Source: Rhodoferax mekongensis (GTDB taxonomy: Bacteria > Pseudomonadota > Gammaproteobacteria > Burkholderiales > Burkholderiaceae_C). Taken from it: a stretch of DNA of 64,000 nucleotides. Of this stretch, positions 1 through 8,590 are shown one piece after another (position 1 is the stretch's first letter; each line of letters begins with the position of its first letter). The notes under the pieces are model-generated. The model saw only the letters and a list, made by a program, of their open reading frames with translations, did no database searches and was not told the DNA's origin. The position numbers and the translations under genes were made by a program. Where the stretch lies: contig NZ_CP132507.1 of assembly GCF_032191775.1 (NCBI RefSeq), forward strand, positions 3,311,001 through 3,375,000. The letters are read 5' to 3'.

Positions 1-1174
1 TTTCGCCAGTGGCGAAGGGAGGCATGTTGTAGTGCAGCATGAAACGGTCTTCGTACTCGCCGCTCAAGGCGTCGATACGCTGTGCATCACGCTCGGTACC
101 CAAAGTGGCGATCACCAAAGCCTGGGTTTCGCCACGGGTGAACAAGGAGGAACCGTGGGTGCGGGGCAGCACGCCGTTACGGATTTCGATAGCGCGCACA
201 GTGCGTGTATCGCGACCATCGATACGGGGTTCGCCTGCCAGAATTTGGCCGCGCACGATCTTGGCTTCAATGTCGAACAGCAGTCCTTCGACCTTGACGC
301 TGTCGAACTCAACGCCGTCAGCCTTCAAACCGGCAAACACGTCTGCATAGGCAGCGCGGCAGGCTTGGGTACGGGCTTGCTTGTTGCGGATCTGGTAGGC
401 AGCAACCAGCTTGTCTTTGCCCAAGGCTTCTACCTTGGCAATCAGGGCCTCGTCACGGGCAGGCGCCTTCCAGTCCCACACGGGCTTGCCGGCGTCTCGC
501 ACCAGTTCATGGATGGCATTGATCGCAATCTTGCTCTGCTCATGGCCGTAAACCACGGCGCCCAGCATCACCTCTTCAGACAGCTGTTGCGCTTCAGACT
601 CCACCATCAACACAGCGGCCTCGGTACCTGCAACCACTAGGTCCATCAAGGAATCTTTGCGTGCAGACTGGCCGGGGTTCAACACGTACTCACCATTGAC
701 GTAACCCACGCGGGCAGCGCCGATAGGGCCGTTGAACGGGATGCCGGAGATGGACAGGGCCGCGCTCACCGCGATCATGGAGGCAATGTCCGCATCCACT
801 TCGGGGTTCAGGGACACGGTGTGCACCACCACGTGAACTTCGTTGAAGAAGCCTTCGGGGAACAGGGGACGAATGGGACGGTCAATCAGACGGCTGGTCA
901 GCGTCTCGTACTCGCTGGGACGGCCTTCGCGCTTGAAAAAGCTGCCGGGAATCTTGCCGGCGGCATAGGACTTTTCGAGATAGTCAACTGTCAGAGGGAA
1001 GAAATCCTGTCCGGGCTTGCCTTCAGTTTTGCCGACCACAGTGGCCAAGACGACGGTACCGTCCATATCCAGCAACACGGCGCCTGTGGATTGGCGAGCG
1101 ATTTCGCCGGTTTCCATGGTTACAGTGTGCTGACCCCATTGGAAGGTCTTGGTAACTTTGTTGAAAATGCTCAT
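1..1174 (-). CDS. pnp: Polyribonucleotide nucleotidyltransferase (PNPase), C-terminus cut by window edge
   Basis: Phosphorolytic 3'-5' exoribonuclease of RNA turnover and the degradosome. The reading frame runs leftward from ATG at 1174 off the window, giving about 391 N-terminal residues: [14 protein letters not shown], then the first RNase PH domain with [27 protein letters not shown] sequence (broken here only by my description), the all-alpha linker, and the start of the second RNase PH domain ([19 protein letters not shown]). A good AGGAG Shine-Dalgarno lies 7 bases before the ATG. It lies downstream of rpsO on the same strand, the classic rpsO-pnp order. The KH and S1 domains are not in the window. 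Confidence 0.95.
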   Translation of the reverse strand, partial: MSIFNKVTKTFQWGQHTVTMETGEIARQSTGAVLLDMDGTVVLATVVGKTEGKPGQDFFPLTVDYLEKSYAAGKIPGSFFKREGRPSEYETLTSRLIDRPIRPLFPEGFFNEVHVVVHTVSLNPEVDADIASMIAVSAALSISGIPFNGPIGAARVGYVNGEYVLNPGQSARKDSLMDLVVAGTEAAVLMVESEAQQLSEEVMLGAVVYGHEQSKIAINAIHELVRDAGKPVWDWKAPARDEALIAKVEALGKDKLVAAYQIRNKQARTQACRAAYADVFAGLKADGVEFDSVKVEGLLFDIEAKIVRGQILAGEPRIDGRDTRTVRAIEIRNGVLPRTHGSSLFTRGETQALVIATLGTERDAQRIDALSGEYEDRFMLHYNMPPFATGE

Positions 1175-1336
1175 GGTGAATCTCCTGTGAGTTTCGGATT
1201 TATTGGGGGATGCAGGCCATCCCGCCACAGCCCGGATTCCACAACACAGTCCACGATGCCATTCCAGAAACACTGCCCTTTTCCGGGCAACGGCTTTGGA
1301 ATGACACAGCTTCGTTCTGTTTTTGCAGTCTCCGAA

Positions 1337-1374
1337 GTAAAAAACGCCTGAGCTAGTGACCTAACTCAGGCGTT
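1337..1374 (-). terminator. Intrinsic terminator after rpsO
   Basis: Read on the minus strand, arms AACGCCTGAG and CTCAGGCGTT pair perfectly over 10 bp around a 12-nt loop, followed by TTTTTTAC. It separates rpsO from pnp; such rpsO terminators usually allow partial read-through into pnp. Confidence 0.85.
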
Positions 1375-1392
1375 CGTCATTCAGTCAGTCGC

Positions 1393-1659
1393 TTACTTGC
1401 GCAGACCCAACTTGGTGATCAGGGCCACATAACGGTCGTGGTCCTTGGAGTTCAAGTAGTCCAACAACTTGCGGCGACGGCTCACCATGCGCAGCAAACC
1501 GCGACGACCATGGTGGTCTTTGGCGTGGGTCTTGAAGTGAGGAGTCAGCTCGTTGATACGGGCTGTCAGCAGTGCCACTTGCACTTCTGGGCTACCTGTG
1601 TCGGCAGCGGAACGGGCGTTGTCTTTGACAACAGCAGCTTTGATGCTGGAAGCGATCAT
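1393..1659 (-). CDS. rpsO: 30S ribosomal protein S15
   Basis: Small-subunit protein that binds 16S rRNA early in assembly. The product is 88 residues, the standard S15 length, with [13 protein letters not shown] and the conserved [25 protein letters not shown] region near the C-terminus (quoted in outline). I chose ATG 1659 over an upstream in-frame ATG because it gives the family N-terminus ([11 protein letters not shown]) and has AAGGA 7 bases upstream. It is followed by a strong terminator and then pnp. Confidence 0.96.
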   Translation of the reverse strand: MIASSIKAAVVKDNARSAADTGSPEVQVALLTARINELTPHFKTHAKDHHGRRGLLRMVSRRRKLLDYLNSKDHDRYVALITKLGLRK

Positions 1660-1979
1660 GTGTTTTTCCTTATGGTGTTTTGACTTGCGCCAGGTGCTGG
1701 AACGGCTCTTGGCGTGCGCCTTGCCCAATGCAAAGCCCGTCGATTATATCCCGAAGCGAGCTACAGGCGAAATCAGCCTCCTACCCCTTAAGCCATCCCG
1801 GTGCAGGCTGCACGGTTCTCCCCCCCGAAGCCCGCACCAAATAACGGCTCTGCGCGGTTTTTCAAGGGCTTTGGGCCAAGAATAAAGTTGCCATTTTTTG
1901 CTTGAAATGCCGGCAGGGGAACACAGTTAGGGTCCATACGGTGATCACAGTGAACGCCGCCCTCAAAAAGGAATCCACC
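1660..1979. promoter_or_regulatory. 320-bp divergent intergenic region, rpsO / small heat shock gene
   Basis: No convincing gene is seen. It must carry the promoters of rpsO (leftward) and of the heat shock gene (rightward). A CTTGAAA at 1901-1907 resembles a sigma-32 -35 element, but there is no CCCCAT-type -10 at the right spacing, so I do not call a heat-shock promoter. A GTGATCAC palindrome lies at 1940-1947. Confidence 0.4.
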
Positions 1980-2369
1980 ATGTTTTTCGCTACTGCCCCT
2001 GCCGCCTTCCCAGCTTCCCTGCGTCGCCCAGCCTACGGCCACAGCGGACGTACCGTAGAACGTTTTTTGAATGACGCCCTGCTATCCGCCCGCCAGTCCG
2101 GGACCGCCTACACCCAGGACGAAACCAGCTTCACCCTGAGCCTGGACGTGCCCGGCATCACCAAAGAACATTTGCGCATCACGATAGACAGCGCTGTGGT
2201 TCGCATCCAGAGCAAAGACGACGCCCCCCGCCGCTACCGCGCTGCCTACGAATTCCCCCAAGAGGTGGACAGCGCCCTGAGCGAAGCCAAGCTGGAAAAC
2301 GGCGTTCTGACCCTCAAGCTGGCCAAAAAAGTGCCGGTTGACAGCTCCGTCGAACTCAGCATCCAGTAA
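1980..2369 (+). CDS. Small heat shock protein (Hsp20/alpha-crystallin family)
   Basis: ATP-independent holdase chaperone. The 129-residue protein has a short N-terminal arm (about residues 1-40) and an alpha-crystallin domain from DETSFTLSLDVPGI (about 43) through the conserved L-x-NGVLTLKLAKK strand near residue 110. The start at ATG 1980 follows AAAAAGGAATCCACC, a good ribosome binding site. At the C-terminus I see VELSIQ, not a clean I-x-I tail. It is monocistronic, facing tsaD tail to tail. Confidence 0.85.
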   Translation: MFFATAPAAFPASLRRPAYGHSGRTVERFLNDALLSARQSGTAYTQDETSFTLSLDVPGITKEHLRITIDSAVVRIQSKDDAPRRYRAAYEFPQEVDSALSEAKLENGVLTLKLAKKVPVDSSVELSIQ

Positions 2370-2396
2370 GTGCATTCGCCGCAGAGCGCTGCATCC

Positions 2397-2443
2397 GCTA
2401 TCCAATAAGGAGCTGCTCGCGCACCATGGATGGGCGCTGGCAG
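2397..2443 (+). repeat. Dispersed palindromic element, copy 1 (partial left end)
   Basis: Contains GAGCTGCTCGCGCA followed by CCATGGATGGGCGCTGGC, matching the right two thirds of the family. The left GCTA is present but the GTAGC partner is degenerate (GGAGC). It lies between the convergent ends of the Hsp20 gene and tsaD. Confidence 0.75.
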
Positions 2444-2449
2444 CACTAT

Positions 2450-3505
2450 TTACAGTGAATGCAGGGGCCAGCGCGGCTTCACGTCAAAAGCGTAGTCGGT
2501 CACAGCCTGCTGCAGGCCGCTTTGCAGGCGCATGGCGGCCGCCATGGCAATCATGGCGCCGTTGTCGGTGCACAGATGCAACTCTGGGTAATGCACCCGC
2601 ACGCCCCGCTTGGCACATTCGGCATTGAGCTGCTCGCGCAATTGGCGGTTGGCGCCCACGCCACCCGCCACGACCAAGCGCTTGAGCCCGGTCTGCTTCA
2701 GGGCGGTAACGGACTTCTTCAGCAAGACTTCCACGATGGCTGCTTGGGTAGACGCCGCCAGATCGGCCTGCTGTTGCAAAGGCAAATCCTGAAAGCTGGT
2801 GACACCACCTGCCGCCAGCATGCGCTGGCTCTGCACCAGTACTGCGGTTTTAAGCCCGGCGAACGAGAAATCCAGATTACCGCTGTGCAACAGCGGCCGC
2901 GGCAGTGCATACGCTTTGGGGTCGCCCGACTCCGCGAGCTTGGAGAGCAAAGGCCCGCCGGGATACGCCAGCCCCATCAGCTTGGCGGATTTGTCAAAGG
3001 CCTCGCCCGCCGCGTCATCGATGGTTTCTCCCAGCAATTCGTAGCGCCCGACGCCATCGACCCGCATCAATTGGGTGTGCCCACCGGAGACCAGCAAGGC
3101 CACAAACGGAAATTCAGGCGGGTCTTGGCTCAAAAACGGCGACAGCAAATGACCTTCCAGATGGTGCACTCCCAGCACGGGCTTGCCCAAGGCGGCACCC
3201 AGCGCGCAGGCCACACCGGCCCCCACCAGCAAGGCGCCGGCCAGACCCGGACCACGCGTGTAGGCCACCACATCCACCTCTTGCAAAGTACGGCCGCTCT
3301 CATTCAACACCTGGCGGGTCAGGGGCAGCACGCGGCGGATGTGGTCGCGGCTGGCCAGCTCGGGCACCACGCCACCGAAGGCTTGGTGCATCTCGATCTG
3401 GCTGTGCAGGGCGTGCGCCAGCAGCGTGGGCACCGCATCGCCCTGCAACTGCACCATGGCCACACCTGTTTCATCACACGACGACTCGATCCCCAACACC
3501 AGCAT
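2450..3505 (-). CDS. tsaD: tRNA N6-adenosine threonylcarbamoyltransferase TsaD
   Basis: Transfers the threonylcarbamoyl group from TC-AMP to A37 of ANN-decoding tRNAs, with TsaB and TsaE. The 351-residue protein starts [14 protein letters not shown], the hallmark of the Kae1/TsaD ASKHA fold. It has the metal-binding HHLEGH motif near residue 115, the [10 protein letters not shown] segment, and [13 protein letters not shown] near the C-terminus. ATG 3505 is chosen because it gives the family N-terminus and follows GAAGGAAACAAGC. A much longer open frame upstream of it is not coding. Confidence 0.96.
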   Translation of the reverse strand: MLVLGIESSCDETGVAMVQLQGDAVPTLLAHALHSQIEMHQAFGGVVPELASRDHIRRVLPLTRQVLNESGRTLQEVDVVAYTRGPGLAGALLVGAGVACALGAALGKPVLGVHHLEGHLLSPFLSQDPPEFPFVALLVSGGHTQLMRVDGVGRYELLGETIDDAAGEAFDKSAKLMGLAYPGGPLLSKLAESGDPKAYALPRPLLHSGNLDFSFAGLKTAVLVQSQRMLAAGGVTSFQDLPLQQQADLAASTQAAIVEVLLKKSVTALKQTGLKRLVVAGGVGANRQLREQLNAECAKRGVRVHYPELHLCTDNGAMIAMAAAMRLQSGLQQAVTDYAFDVKPRWPLHSL

Positions 3506-3568
3506 GCTTGTTTCCTTCAGAGGCGCCGAGTGTAGAGGATGGGGTTGTTCAGGCGGCACAATGACCCC

Positions 3569-4321
3569 ATGCCAGACCTGCTCCTCCCCGCTGACATTGC
3601 CAACATCGAACGTGCCACCCTCGATGCCGTGGCCCCGCAGGTGGTGGACGACACCCTGCCCGGCTGGTTGCTGCCTTTTGAAGCCACCACCATAGGCCGC
3701 GCGAAAAGTGCCGTCCCGCTGCAGCACGAGGGGCTGTCCGTTGACGACATCACACACATCGCCCAGCGCTATCGCCAGCACCAACTCGCCCCCGCGTGGC
3801 GCTTGGCGGTCACACCCGGTCTGCAGCCTTTGCTGTACGCCTTGCGCCGACAGGGATACAGCCCCCAGCAACCCACACTCGTTCAAACCGGGAAAACCGG
3901 CACCTTGGCGCGTACGCCATATCGACACACCGTCGTGCTGCGGCACGCGCCGGATGCCGCATGGCGCTCGGTCTACACAGCACCGGGCTTTGACAGGCTG
4001 GATGGGGAGGCCCGTATTGCCGCCCTGAGTCGCAGTGAAGTGGTGATGTATGCCACGGTCGTAGATGGCAATCAGGCCTGCGCCGCTGGCACTGCCAGTT
4101 TCAGTCGCGGCTGGATGGGGATCCACGGCATGCGCACCGTGCTGACGCAACGCCAACGCGGCATGGCCAGCGCCATCCTCGCGGCATTGGCACAGGAAGG
4201 ATTGCGCAGAGGTATCGAAGACGCGTTTTTGCAAGTCGAGGCAGAGAACGCAGGAGCCCGCGCGCTCTATGCCCAAAACGGCTTCGCCACGGCGTGGACC
4301 TACCACTATTGGCGAGCATGA
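3569..4321 (+). CDS. GNAT-family N-acetyltransferase
   Basis: Predicted acetyl-CoA-dependent acyltransferase of unknown substrate, 250 residues. The GNAT fold is in the C-terminal half: the acetyl-CoA loop region [18 protein letters not shown] (about residues 188-205) and the terminal [18 protein letters not shown] motif, which is typical. The N-terminal half is unassigned. An in-frame ATG 30 bases upstream (3539) is possible; neither start has a clear Shine-Dalgarno. It is divergent from tsaD with only about 60 bases between. Confidence 0.75.
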   Translation: MPDLLLPADIANIERATLDAVAPQVVDDTLPGWLLPFEATTIGRAKSAVPLQHEGLSVDDITHIAQRYRQHQLAPAWRLAVTPGLQPLLYALRRQGYSPQQPTLVQTGKTGTLARTPYRHTVVLRHAPDAAWRSVYTAPGFDRLDGEARIAALSRSEVVMYATVVDGNQACAAGTASFSRGWMGIHGMRTVLTQRQRGMASAILAALAQEGLRRGIEDAFLQVEAENAGARALYAQNGFATAWTYHYWRA

Positions 4322-4342
4322 CACCGCACCCCAGCCCATCTT

Positions 4343-4357
4343 TGGCGTGAATCTTGC
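4343..4357 (+). promoter_or_regulatory. Candidate sigma-54 promoter upstream of nasT
   Basis: TGGCGTG-AATC-TTGC fits the GG-N10-GC rule of sigma-54 (consensus TGGCACG-N4-TTGC). The expected start point, about 12 bases after the GC, falls around 4369, only a few bases before the nasT ATG at 4372. That would give a nearly leaderless transcript, so I hold this loosely. Confidence 0.4.
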
Positions 4358-4371
4358 GTCAATTAATTCCC

Positions 4372-5019
4372 ATGTCTGAGCCCCTGCGTATTGTTGTGAT
4401 CACCTCTGACCTGGTCGTCGAAGACCCGGAGGACACCCACGCGCTGGACCAGGCCGAACGTTCGCGCAGCTTGCGCATAGGCCTGCTGGAAAGCGGCTTT
4501 AACCTGATCGCCTCCCTGCCTGCTGACGTGTTTTTGACGGAAAGGCTCGCGCAGTTGCAGCCTGACATGATCATCGTGGACGCGGAGAGCGACGCACGGG
4601 ATGCCCTGGAACACGTGGTGATGGCCACCCGCGATGAGCGCCGCCCCATCGTCATGTTCACCAATGATCACGACACCCGTACCGCCCGCGAAGCCGTGGC
4701 AGCGGGTGTGTCGGCCTACATCGTGGCTGGCCTGCAAGCCGAGCGCATCCGGCCGATTCTGGATGTGGCCATGGCCCGCTTTGAGCAGGACCAGGCGCTG
4801 CGCCGCGAACTGGCAGACACCCGCAATGAGCTGAACGAACTCTCCACCGCCCTGAAAGACCGCAAGGTCATAGACCGGGCCAAAACCCTGCTGATGCAGC
4901 GGCAGCAGCTCAGCGAAGAGGCCGCTTACGCCAAACTGCGCAAAACCGCGATGGACAAGAACCTGAAGATCGTGGAAGTCGCCCAGCGCATGCTGGACGT
5001 GGCGGACTTACTGGGCTGA
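4372..5019 (+). CDS. nasT: NasT-type ANTAR-domain response regulator (nitrate/nitrite antiterminator)
   Basis: RNA-binding antiterminator that lets RNA polymerase pass the leader terminator of assimilatory nitrate operons. The 215-residue protein has an N-terminal receiver-like domain (about 1-125), with MIIVDAES in place of a canonical phospho-site context, then a coiled linker and the C-terminal ANTAR domain (about 150-210). Diagnostic residues are [23 protein letters not shown] (conserved A, L, M, A, Y/F, LR positions). ATG 4372 is preferred to an upstream TTG. It sits directly before a leader with a terminator that precedes nrtA. Confidence 0.88.
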   Translation: MSEPLRIVVITSDLVVEDPEDTHALDQAERSRSLRIGLLESGFNLIASLPADVFLTERLAQLQPDMIIVDAESDARDALEHVVMATRDERRPIVMFTNDHDTRTAREAVAAGVSAYIVAGLQAERIRPILDVAMARFEQDQALRRELADTRNELNELSTALKDRKVIDRAKTLLMQRQQLSEEAAYAKLRKTAMDKNLKIVEVAQRMLDVADLLG

Positions 5020-5047
5020 CGCCACAGCACAACCTGATTTGGTGCGC

Positions 5048-5064
5048 TGCACAATTGCAGTGCA
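5048..5064. promoter_or_regulatory. NtrC-type enhancer site
   Basis: TGCAC-AATTGCA-GTGCA matches the NtrC recognition palindrome TGCAC-N7-GTGCA exactly. It lies about 150 bp upstream of the sigma-54 promoter at 5212, a normal enhancer distance. Confidence 0.75.
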
Positions 5065-5115
5065 CGCGCACCCCGCACCCGACCTTTCTTTCGGCCTTCA
5101 TAGATAGAAACACCC

Positions 5116-5163
5116 CTAGCGCCGATGTCTATTGCGCAAGCAGCTATGTATTTCATAGCAATT
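5116..5163 (-). repeat. Dispersed palindromic element, copy 2
   Basis: In minus sense: GCTATGAAATACATAGCTGC, then TTGCGCA, then GGCGCTAG. It is a full-length copy with the GCTAT/ATAGC stem intact, sitting between the NtrC-type site and the sigma-54 promoter of the nitrate operon. Confidence 0.9.
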
Positions 5164-5211
5164 CAGGCCCGCACCATGGAAGCCCACATGTTCGAAGCGG
5201 CATAAAACACC

Positions 5212-5227
5212 TGGCACAGACATTGCA
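5212..5227 (+). promoter_or_regulatory. Sigma-54 promoter of the nitrate assimilation operon
   Basis: TGGCAC-AGACA-TTGCA has GG and GC exactly 10 bases apart and matches the RpoN consensus almost fully. Transcription should start near 5238, placing a leader of about 170 nt before nrtA. Confidence 0.8.
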
Positions 5228-5237
5228 TTAGTCCTGA

Positions 5238-5409
5238 CAAGACCGGCAACGGTCATGCAAACGCCCCGTCCAACGGCGGGCTGGGTGAATGCAAAAGGAC
5301 AAAGGCGTCCCCACGGGTTCGATTGCGCACAGCGCGTCGAACCCCGTGTGGACGCCTTTTTTGTTTTCTGCCTTTGTTTTGTGTGTTTAAACCTTCTGGA
5401 GCTACTGAC
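5238..5409 (+). promoter_or_regulatory. Leader RNA of nrtA operon (predicted NasT antitermination target)
   Basis: Together with 5020-5237 this fills the 390-bp gap between nasT and nrtA. Two short stem-loops come first: GACCG-GCAA-CGGTC at 5241-5254, and a GCCC/GGGC stem near 5263-5281. A strong terminator follows. This order (small hairpins, terminator, operon) is what ANTAR regulators act on. I could not assign the A1/G4 hexaloops of the ANTAR RNA motif with certainty. Confidence 0.6.
5301..5366 (+). terminator. Leader terminator before nrtA
   Basis: Arms at 5301-5322 and 5337-5359 (AAAGGCGTCC...GGGTTCGA and TCGAACCCC...GGACGCCTTT) pair over about 21 bp with one or two defects, followed by a TTTTTTGTTTTC run. 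An intrinsic terminator in the leader only 44 bases before the nrtA start implies regulated read-through. Confidence 0.88.
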
Positions 5410-6654
5410 ATGACGGATCTTCTGAAAGCCAAACTCAGCCGCCGCGCTGTTCTGCAAACCGCTGCCGTGGGCGCCATCGGCATTGACCCTGCGCTGCGCG
5501 CTGCGGTGTATGCCGCAGGTTCCGACGCTCCTGAGAAAACAGAAGTCAAAATCGGCTTCATCCCGCTGACCGACTGCGCCAGCGTGGTGATGGCCTCCGT
5601 CCTGGGTATCGACCAGAAATACGGCGTCAAGATCATCCCCACCAAGGAAGCCAGCTGGGCCGGCGTGCGTGACAAGCTGGTCAACGGCGAGCTGGACTTT
5701 GCCCATGTACTCTACGGCCTGGTCTATGGCGTGCACCTCGGCATCGGCGGCCCCAAGAAAGACATGGCGGTGCTGGCAACCCTGAACAACAACGGCCAGG
5801 CGATCACCCTGTCCAAAAAGCTGGCTGAGAAAGGCGCTGTGGACGGTGCAGGTCTGGCCAAGTTGATGGCCAGCGAGAAGCGTGAATACACCTTTGCGCA
5901 AACCTTCCCCACCGGCACCCACGCCATGTGGCTGTACTACTGGCTCGCGGCCAACGGCATCAACCCGCTGCAAGATGCCAAGGCCATCACCGTGCCCCCA
6001 CCCCAGATGGTTGCCAACATGCGTGTGGGTAACATGGATGGCTTCTGCGTCGGCGAACCCTGGAACCACCGCGCCATCATCGATGGCATCGGCATCACGG
6101 CGACTACCACCCAGGACATCTGGAAAGACCATCCTGAAAAGGTGCTGGGCACAACCGGTGACTTTGTGAAGAAGTACCCCAACACCGCCCGCGCGGTGAC
6201 CGCCGCCATTCTGGAAGCCAGCAAGTGGATTGACGCCGGCTTGTCCAACAAGAACAAGATGGCTGAAACCATTGCCGACAAGAGCTACGTGAACACCAGC
6301 GTGGACGCCATCAACCAGCGCATTCTGGGCCGCTACCAGAACGGTCTGGGCAAGACCTGGGATGACCCGAACTTCATGAAGTTCTACAACGACGGCGCGG
6401 TGAACTTCCCCTACCTGTCGGATGGCATGTGGTTCCTGACCCAGCACAAGCGTTGGGGCTTGCTCAAAGACCATCCTGACTACCTCGCCGTGGCCAAACA
6501 GATCAACCAGATCGAGATCTACAAGCAAGCCGCAGCCGCTACCAAGACACCCCTGCCCAAGAGCGACATGCGCAGCAGCAAGCTGATCGACGGTGTGGTG
6601 TGGGACGGCAAGGACCCCAAGAAATACGCCGACGGTTTCAAAATCAAAGCCTAA
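5410..6654 (+). CDS. nrtA: Nitrate ABC transporter substrate-binding protein (NrtA/CmpA family)
   Basis: Periplasmic ligand-binding component for nitrate/nitrite uptake. The 414-residue protein has a twin-arginine-like leader (LSRRAVLQTAAVGAIG, residues 9-24). The mature protein begins IGFIPLTDCASVVMASVLGI, typical of the NrtA/NasF group, and includes the conserved GTHAMWLYYWLAANGI region and GEPWNHRAI. The start ATG 5410 follows CTGGAG and avoids the terminator hairpin that a longer frame would span. First gene of nrtA-nrtB-nrtD-nirB. NasS sensors are close relatives but lack an export signal, which argues for a transporter role. Confidence 0.9.
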   Translation: MTDLLKAKLSRRAVLQTAAVGAIGIDPALRAAVYAAGSDAPEKTEVKIGFIPLTDCASVVMASVLGIDQKYGVKIIPTKEASWAGVRDKLVNGELDFAHVLYGLVYGVHLGIGGPKKDMAVLATLNNNGQAITLSKKLAEKGAVDGAGLAKLMASEKREYTFAQTFPTGTHAMWLYYWLAANGINPLQDAKAITVPPPQMVANMRVGNMDGFCVGEPWNHRAIIDGIGITATTTQDIWKDHPEKVLGTTGDFVKKYPNTARAVTAAILEASKWIDAGLSNKNKMAETIADKSYVNTSVDAINQRILGRYQNGLGKTWDDPNFMKFYNDGAVNFPYLSDGMWFLTQHKRWGLLKDHPDYLAVAKQINQIEIYKQAAAATKTPLPKSDMRSSKLIDGVVWDGKDPKKYADGFKIKA

Positions 6655-6663
6655 GGAGCCGAC

Positions 6664-7599
6664 ATGGTCAGCGCCGTATTCCACTCACCGATTGCAGCGG
6701 CCGAAGGCTCTGCTATCAAAACAGAAGCTTCTCCCGCAAATTCCACGGGCGCTAGCAAGCTGAAAGATGCCAAAACTGCAACACCGGCTTGGCAGGAACA
6801 GCCGACACCAGGCTTCGACTGGAGCGGCCTGCTGCTCAAGGTCTTGCCACCTATCTTCGGGATCGCCTTGCTCATCGGCATCTGGGCCATGGTGAGCATA
6901 GGCACCGCCAGTTCCATTCCCAGCCCGCTGGAGACCTGGAAGCAGGCGGTCGTGATCTTTAGTGACCCGTTCTACAGCAAAGGTCCCAACGACCAGGGCG
7001 TGGGCTGGAACATCCTGTTCTCGCTCAAGCGCGTGGCCGTGGGCTTCGGTCTGGCGGCGGTGGTGGGTATTCCGGTCGGTTTCATGATCGGGCGGTTTGA
7101 GTTTTTGAGCCGCATGTTCAACCCGCTGATCAGCCTGCTGCGCCCGGTATCACCACTGGCCTGGTTACCGATTGGTTTGCTGGTGTTCAAGGGTGCGAAC
7201 CCTGCTGCGATCTGGACCATCTTTATCTGCTCCATCTGGCCCATGATCATCAACACCGCGGTAGGCGTGCAGCGCGTGCCACAGGACTACATGAACGTGG
7301 CCCGCGTGCTCAACCTCAGCGAGTGGAAGATCGTCACCAAGATCCTCTTTCCCTCCGTGCTGCCCTACATGCTGACTGGTGTGCGTCTGGCGGTCGGTAC
7401 GGCCTGGTTGGTGATCGTCGCCGCCGAGATGCTGACCGGCGGCGTGGGCATCGGCTTCTGGGTGTGGGACGAGTGGAACAACCTCAACGTCAAGAACATC
7501 ATCATCGCCATCTTCGTGATCGGCATCGTAGGTCTGCTGCTCGAGTACGCGCTCATCAAGTTGGCAACTGCATTCACATTTGAAGAGGTGAAGTCATGA
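6664..7599 (+). CDS. nrtB: Nitrate ABC transporter permease (NrtB family)
   Basis: Inner-membrane channel subunit, 311 residues, BPD_transp_1 fold. A hydrophilic cytoplasmic N-terminus (1-58) is followed by a first membrane helix (VLPPIFGIALLIGIWAMV) and about five more. The EAA-type ABC docking loop is near residues 200-220 (PQDYMNVARVLNLSEWKI). Residues 17-32 are encoded by a copy of the dispersed palindromic element, so the N-terminal tail has probably been lengthened. ATG overlaps the downstream ATPase start by 4 bases. Confidence 0.93.
   Translation: MVSAVFHSPIAAAEGSAIKTEASPANSTGASKLKDAKTATPAWQEQPTPGFDWSGLLLKVLPPIFGIALLIGIWAMVSIGTASSIPSPLETWKQAVVIFSDPFYSKGPNDQGVGWNILFSLKRVAVGFGLAAVVGIPVGFMIGRFEFLSRMFNPLISLLRPVSPLAWLPIGLLVFKGANPAAIWTIFICSIWPMIINTAVGVQRVPQDYMNVARVLNLSEWKIVTKILFPSVLPYMLTGVRLAVGTAWLVIVAAEMLTGGVGIGFWVWDEWNNLNVKNIIIAIFVIGIVGLLLEYALIKLATAFTFEEVKS
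6712..6759 (+). repeat. Dispersed palindromic element, copy 3 (inside nrtB)
   Basis: GCTATCAAAACAGAAGCTTC, then TCCCGCAAATTCCACGGGCG and CTAGC. It is sense with the gene and read in frame as AIKTEASPANSTGAS. The left stem is degenerate, the rest full length. Confidence 0.85.
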
Positions 7600-8429
7600 G
7601 CATCGAATCCATGAACTCGAAATACATCGAAATCCAGGGCGTGGACCAGACCTTCAAGACCAAGAAGGGCTTGTTTCCCGCACTGCGTAATATCAACCTC
7701 AACGTGGCCAAGGGCGAGTTTGTGGCCCTTATCGGCCACAGCGGTTGCGGCAAGTCCACCTTGTTGAACCTGATTGCGGGCCTGACCATGCCGACCCAAG
7801 GCTCGCTGATCTGCGCCGGCCGCGAGATTGCTGGCCCCGGCCCCGAGCGCGCGGTGGTGTTTCAAAACCACTCGCTGCTGCCCTGGCTGACCTGTTTCGA
7901 GAACATCTACATCGGCGTGGAGCGCGTGTTCGGCACCCGCAACCCTGGCGCACCGGCAGAGACCAAAGCCCAGCTCATGGCACGCACGGATGCTGCACTG
8001 GCCTTGGTGGGCCTCACAGCAGCTGCCCAAAAGCGCCCCGGTGAAATCAGCGGTGGCATGAAGCAGCGCGTGGGCATTGCCCGTGCGCTGGCCATGGAGC
8101 CCAAAGTCTTGTTGATGGACGAGCCCTTCGGCGCGCTGGATGCGCTGACCCGCGCCAAGCTGCAAGACGAGCTGCTGGAGATCGTGGCCCGCACCGAGAG
8201 TACGGTGGTCATGGTGACCCACGATGTGGACGAAGCCGTGCTGCTGTCCGACAAGATCGTGATGATGACCAATGGCCCAGCCGCCACTATCGGCGAAGTG
8301 CTGAGCATGGACCTGCCCCGCCCCCGTAACCGTGTGGCTTTGGCCGACAGCCCCGAATATCTGGGTTATCGCAAGGCGGTGATTGACTTTTTGTATACGC
8401 GGCAGGGGCATGTGGAGAAAGCCGCTTAA
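7596..8429 (+). CDS. nrtD: Nitrate ABC transporter ATP-binding protein
   Basis: Energy-coupling ATPase for NrtAB, 277 residues. Walker A GHSGCGKST starts at residue 47. It has a Q-loop (VVFQNHSLLPWL), signature ISGGMKQRVGIARAL, and Walker B VLLMDEPFGALD with the H-loop VTHDVDEA. It lacks the C-terminal NrtA-like domain seen in cyanobacterial NrtC, hence NrtD-like. Start ATG overlaps the nrtB stop (ATGA), showing translational coupling. Confidence 0.92.
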   Translation: MSIESMNSKYIEIQGVDQTFKTKKGLFPALRNINLNVAKGEFVALIGHSGCGKSTLLNLIAGLTMPTQGSLICAGREIAGPGPERAVVFQNHSLLPWLTCFENIYIGVERVFGTRNPGAPAETKAQLMARTDAALALVGLTAAAQKRPGEISGGMKQRVGIARALAMEPKVLLMDEPFGALDALTRAKLQDELLEIVARTESTVVMVTHDVDEAVLLSDKIVMMTNGPAATIGEVLSMDLPRPRNRVALADSPEYLGYRKAVIDFLYTRQGHVEKAA

Positions 8430-8449
8430 GGCGGATTTCCCCCCCTATC

Positions 8450-8494
8450 CCCCAGCCCCTTTCCACCCCCTCCGGGGCGGAAAGGGGGGGCTAA
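8450..8494 (+). terminator. GC-rich inverted repeat between nrtD and nirB
   Basis: AGCCCCTTTCC and GGAAAGGGGGGGCT pair around a CCCC/GGGG inner stem. No T-run follows, so it is more likely an RNA-stabilising or attenuating hairpin inside the operon than a full terminator. Confidence 0.5.
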
Positions 8495-8590
8495 CAGCCA
8501 CATTTGATTTGTTCGCGTCGACCAGGCTTCTACGGACCGTGAAGGTTCCTTGAAACGCCTGTTTTCTGTCGCCGCAGTTTGGAGAGCACC

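Noticed and set aside
1901..1938. Sigma-32 promoter for the small heat shock gene
   Set aside because: CTTGAAA is present but no CCCCAT-like -10 occurs at allowed spacing.
2627..2656. GAGCTGCTCGCGCAATTGGC inside tsaD resembles the palindromic element
   Set aside because: It encodes the conserved [13 protein letters not shown] motif of TsaD and lacks the GCTA stem, so the match is explained by protein conservation.
5116..6684. 522-codon open frame antisense to nrtA
   Set aside because: Shadow of nrtA; no ribosome site and it would cross the sigma-54 promoter and leader terminator.
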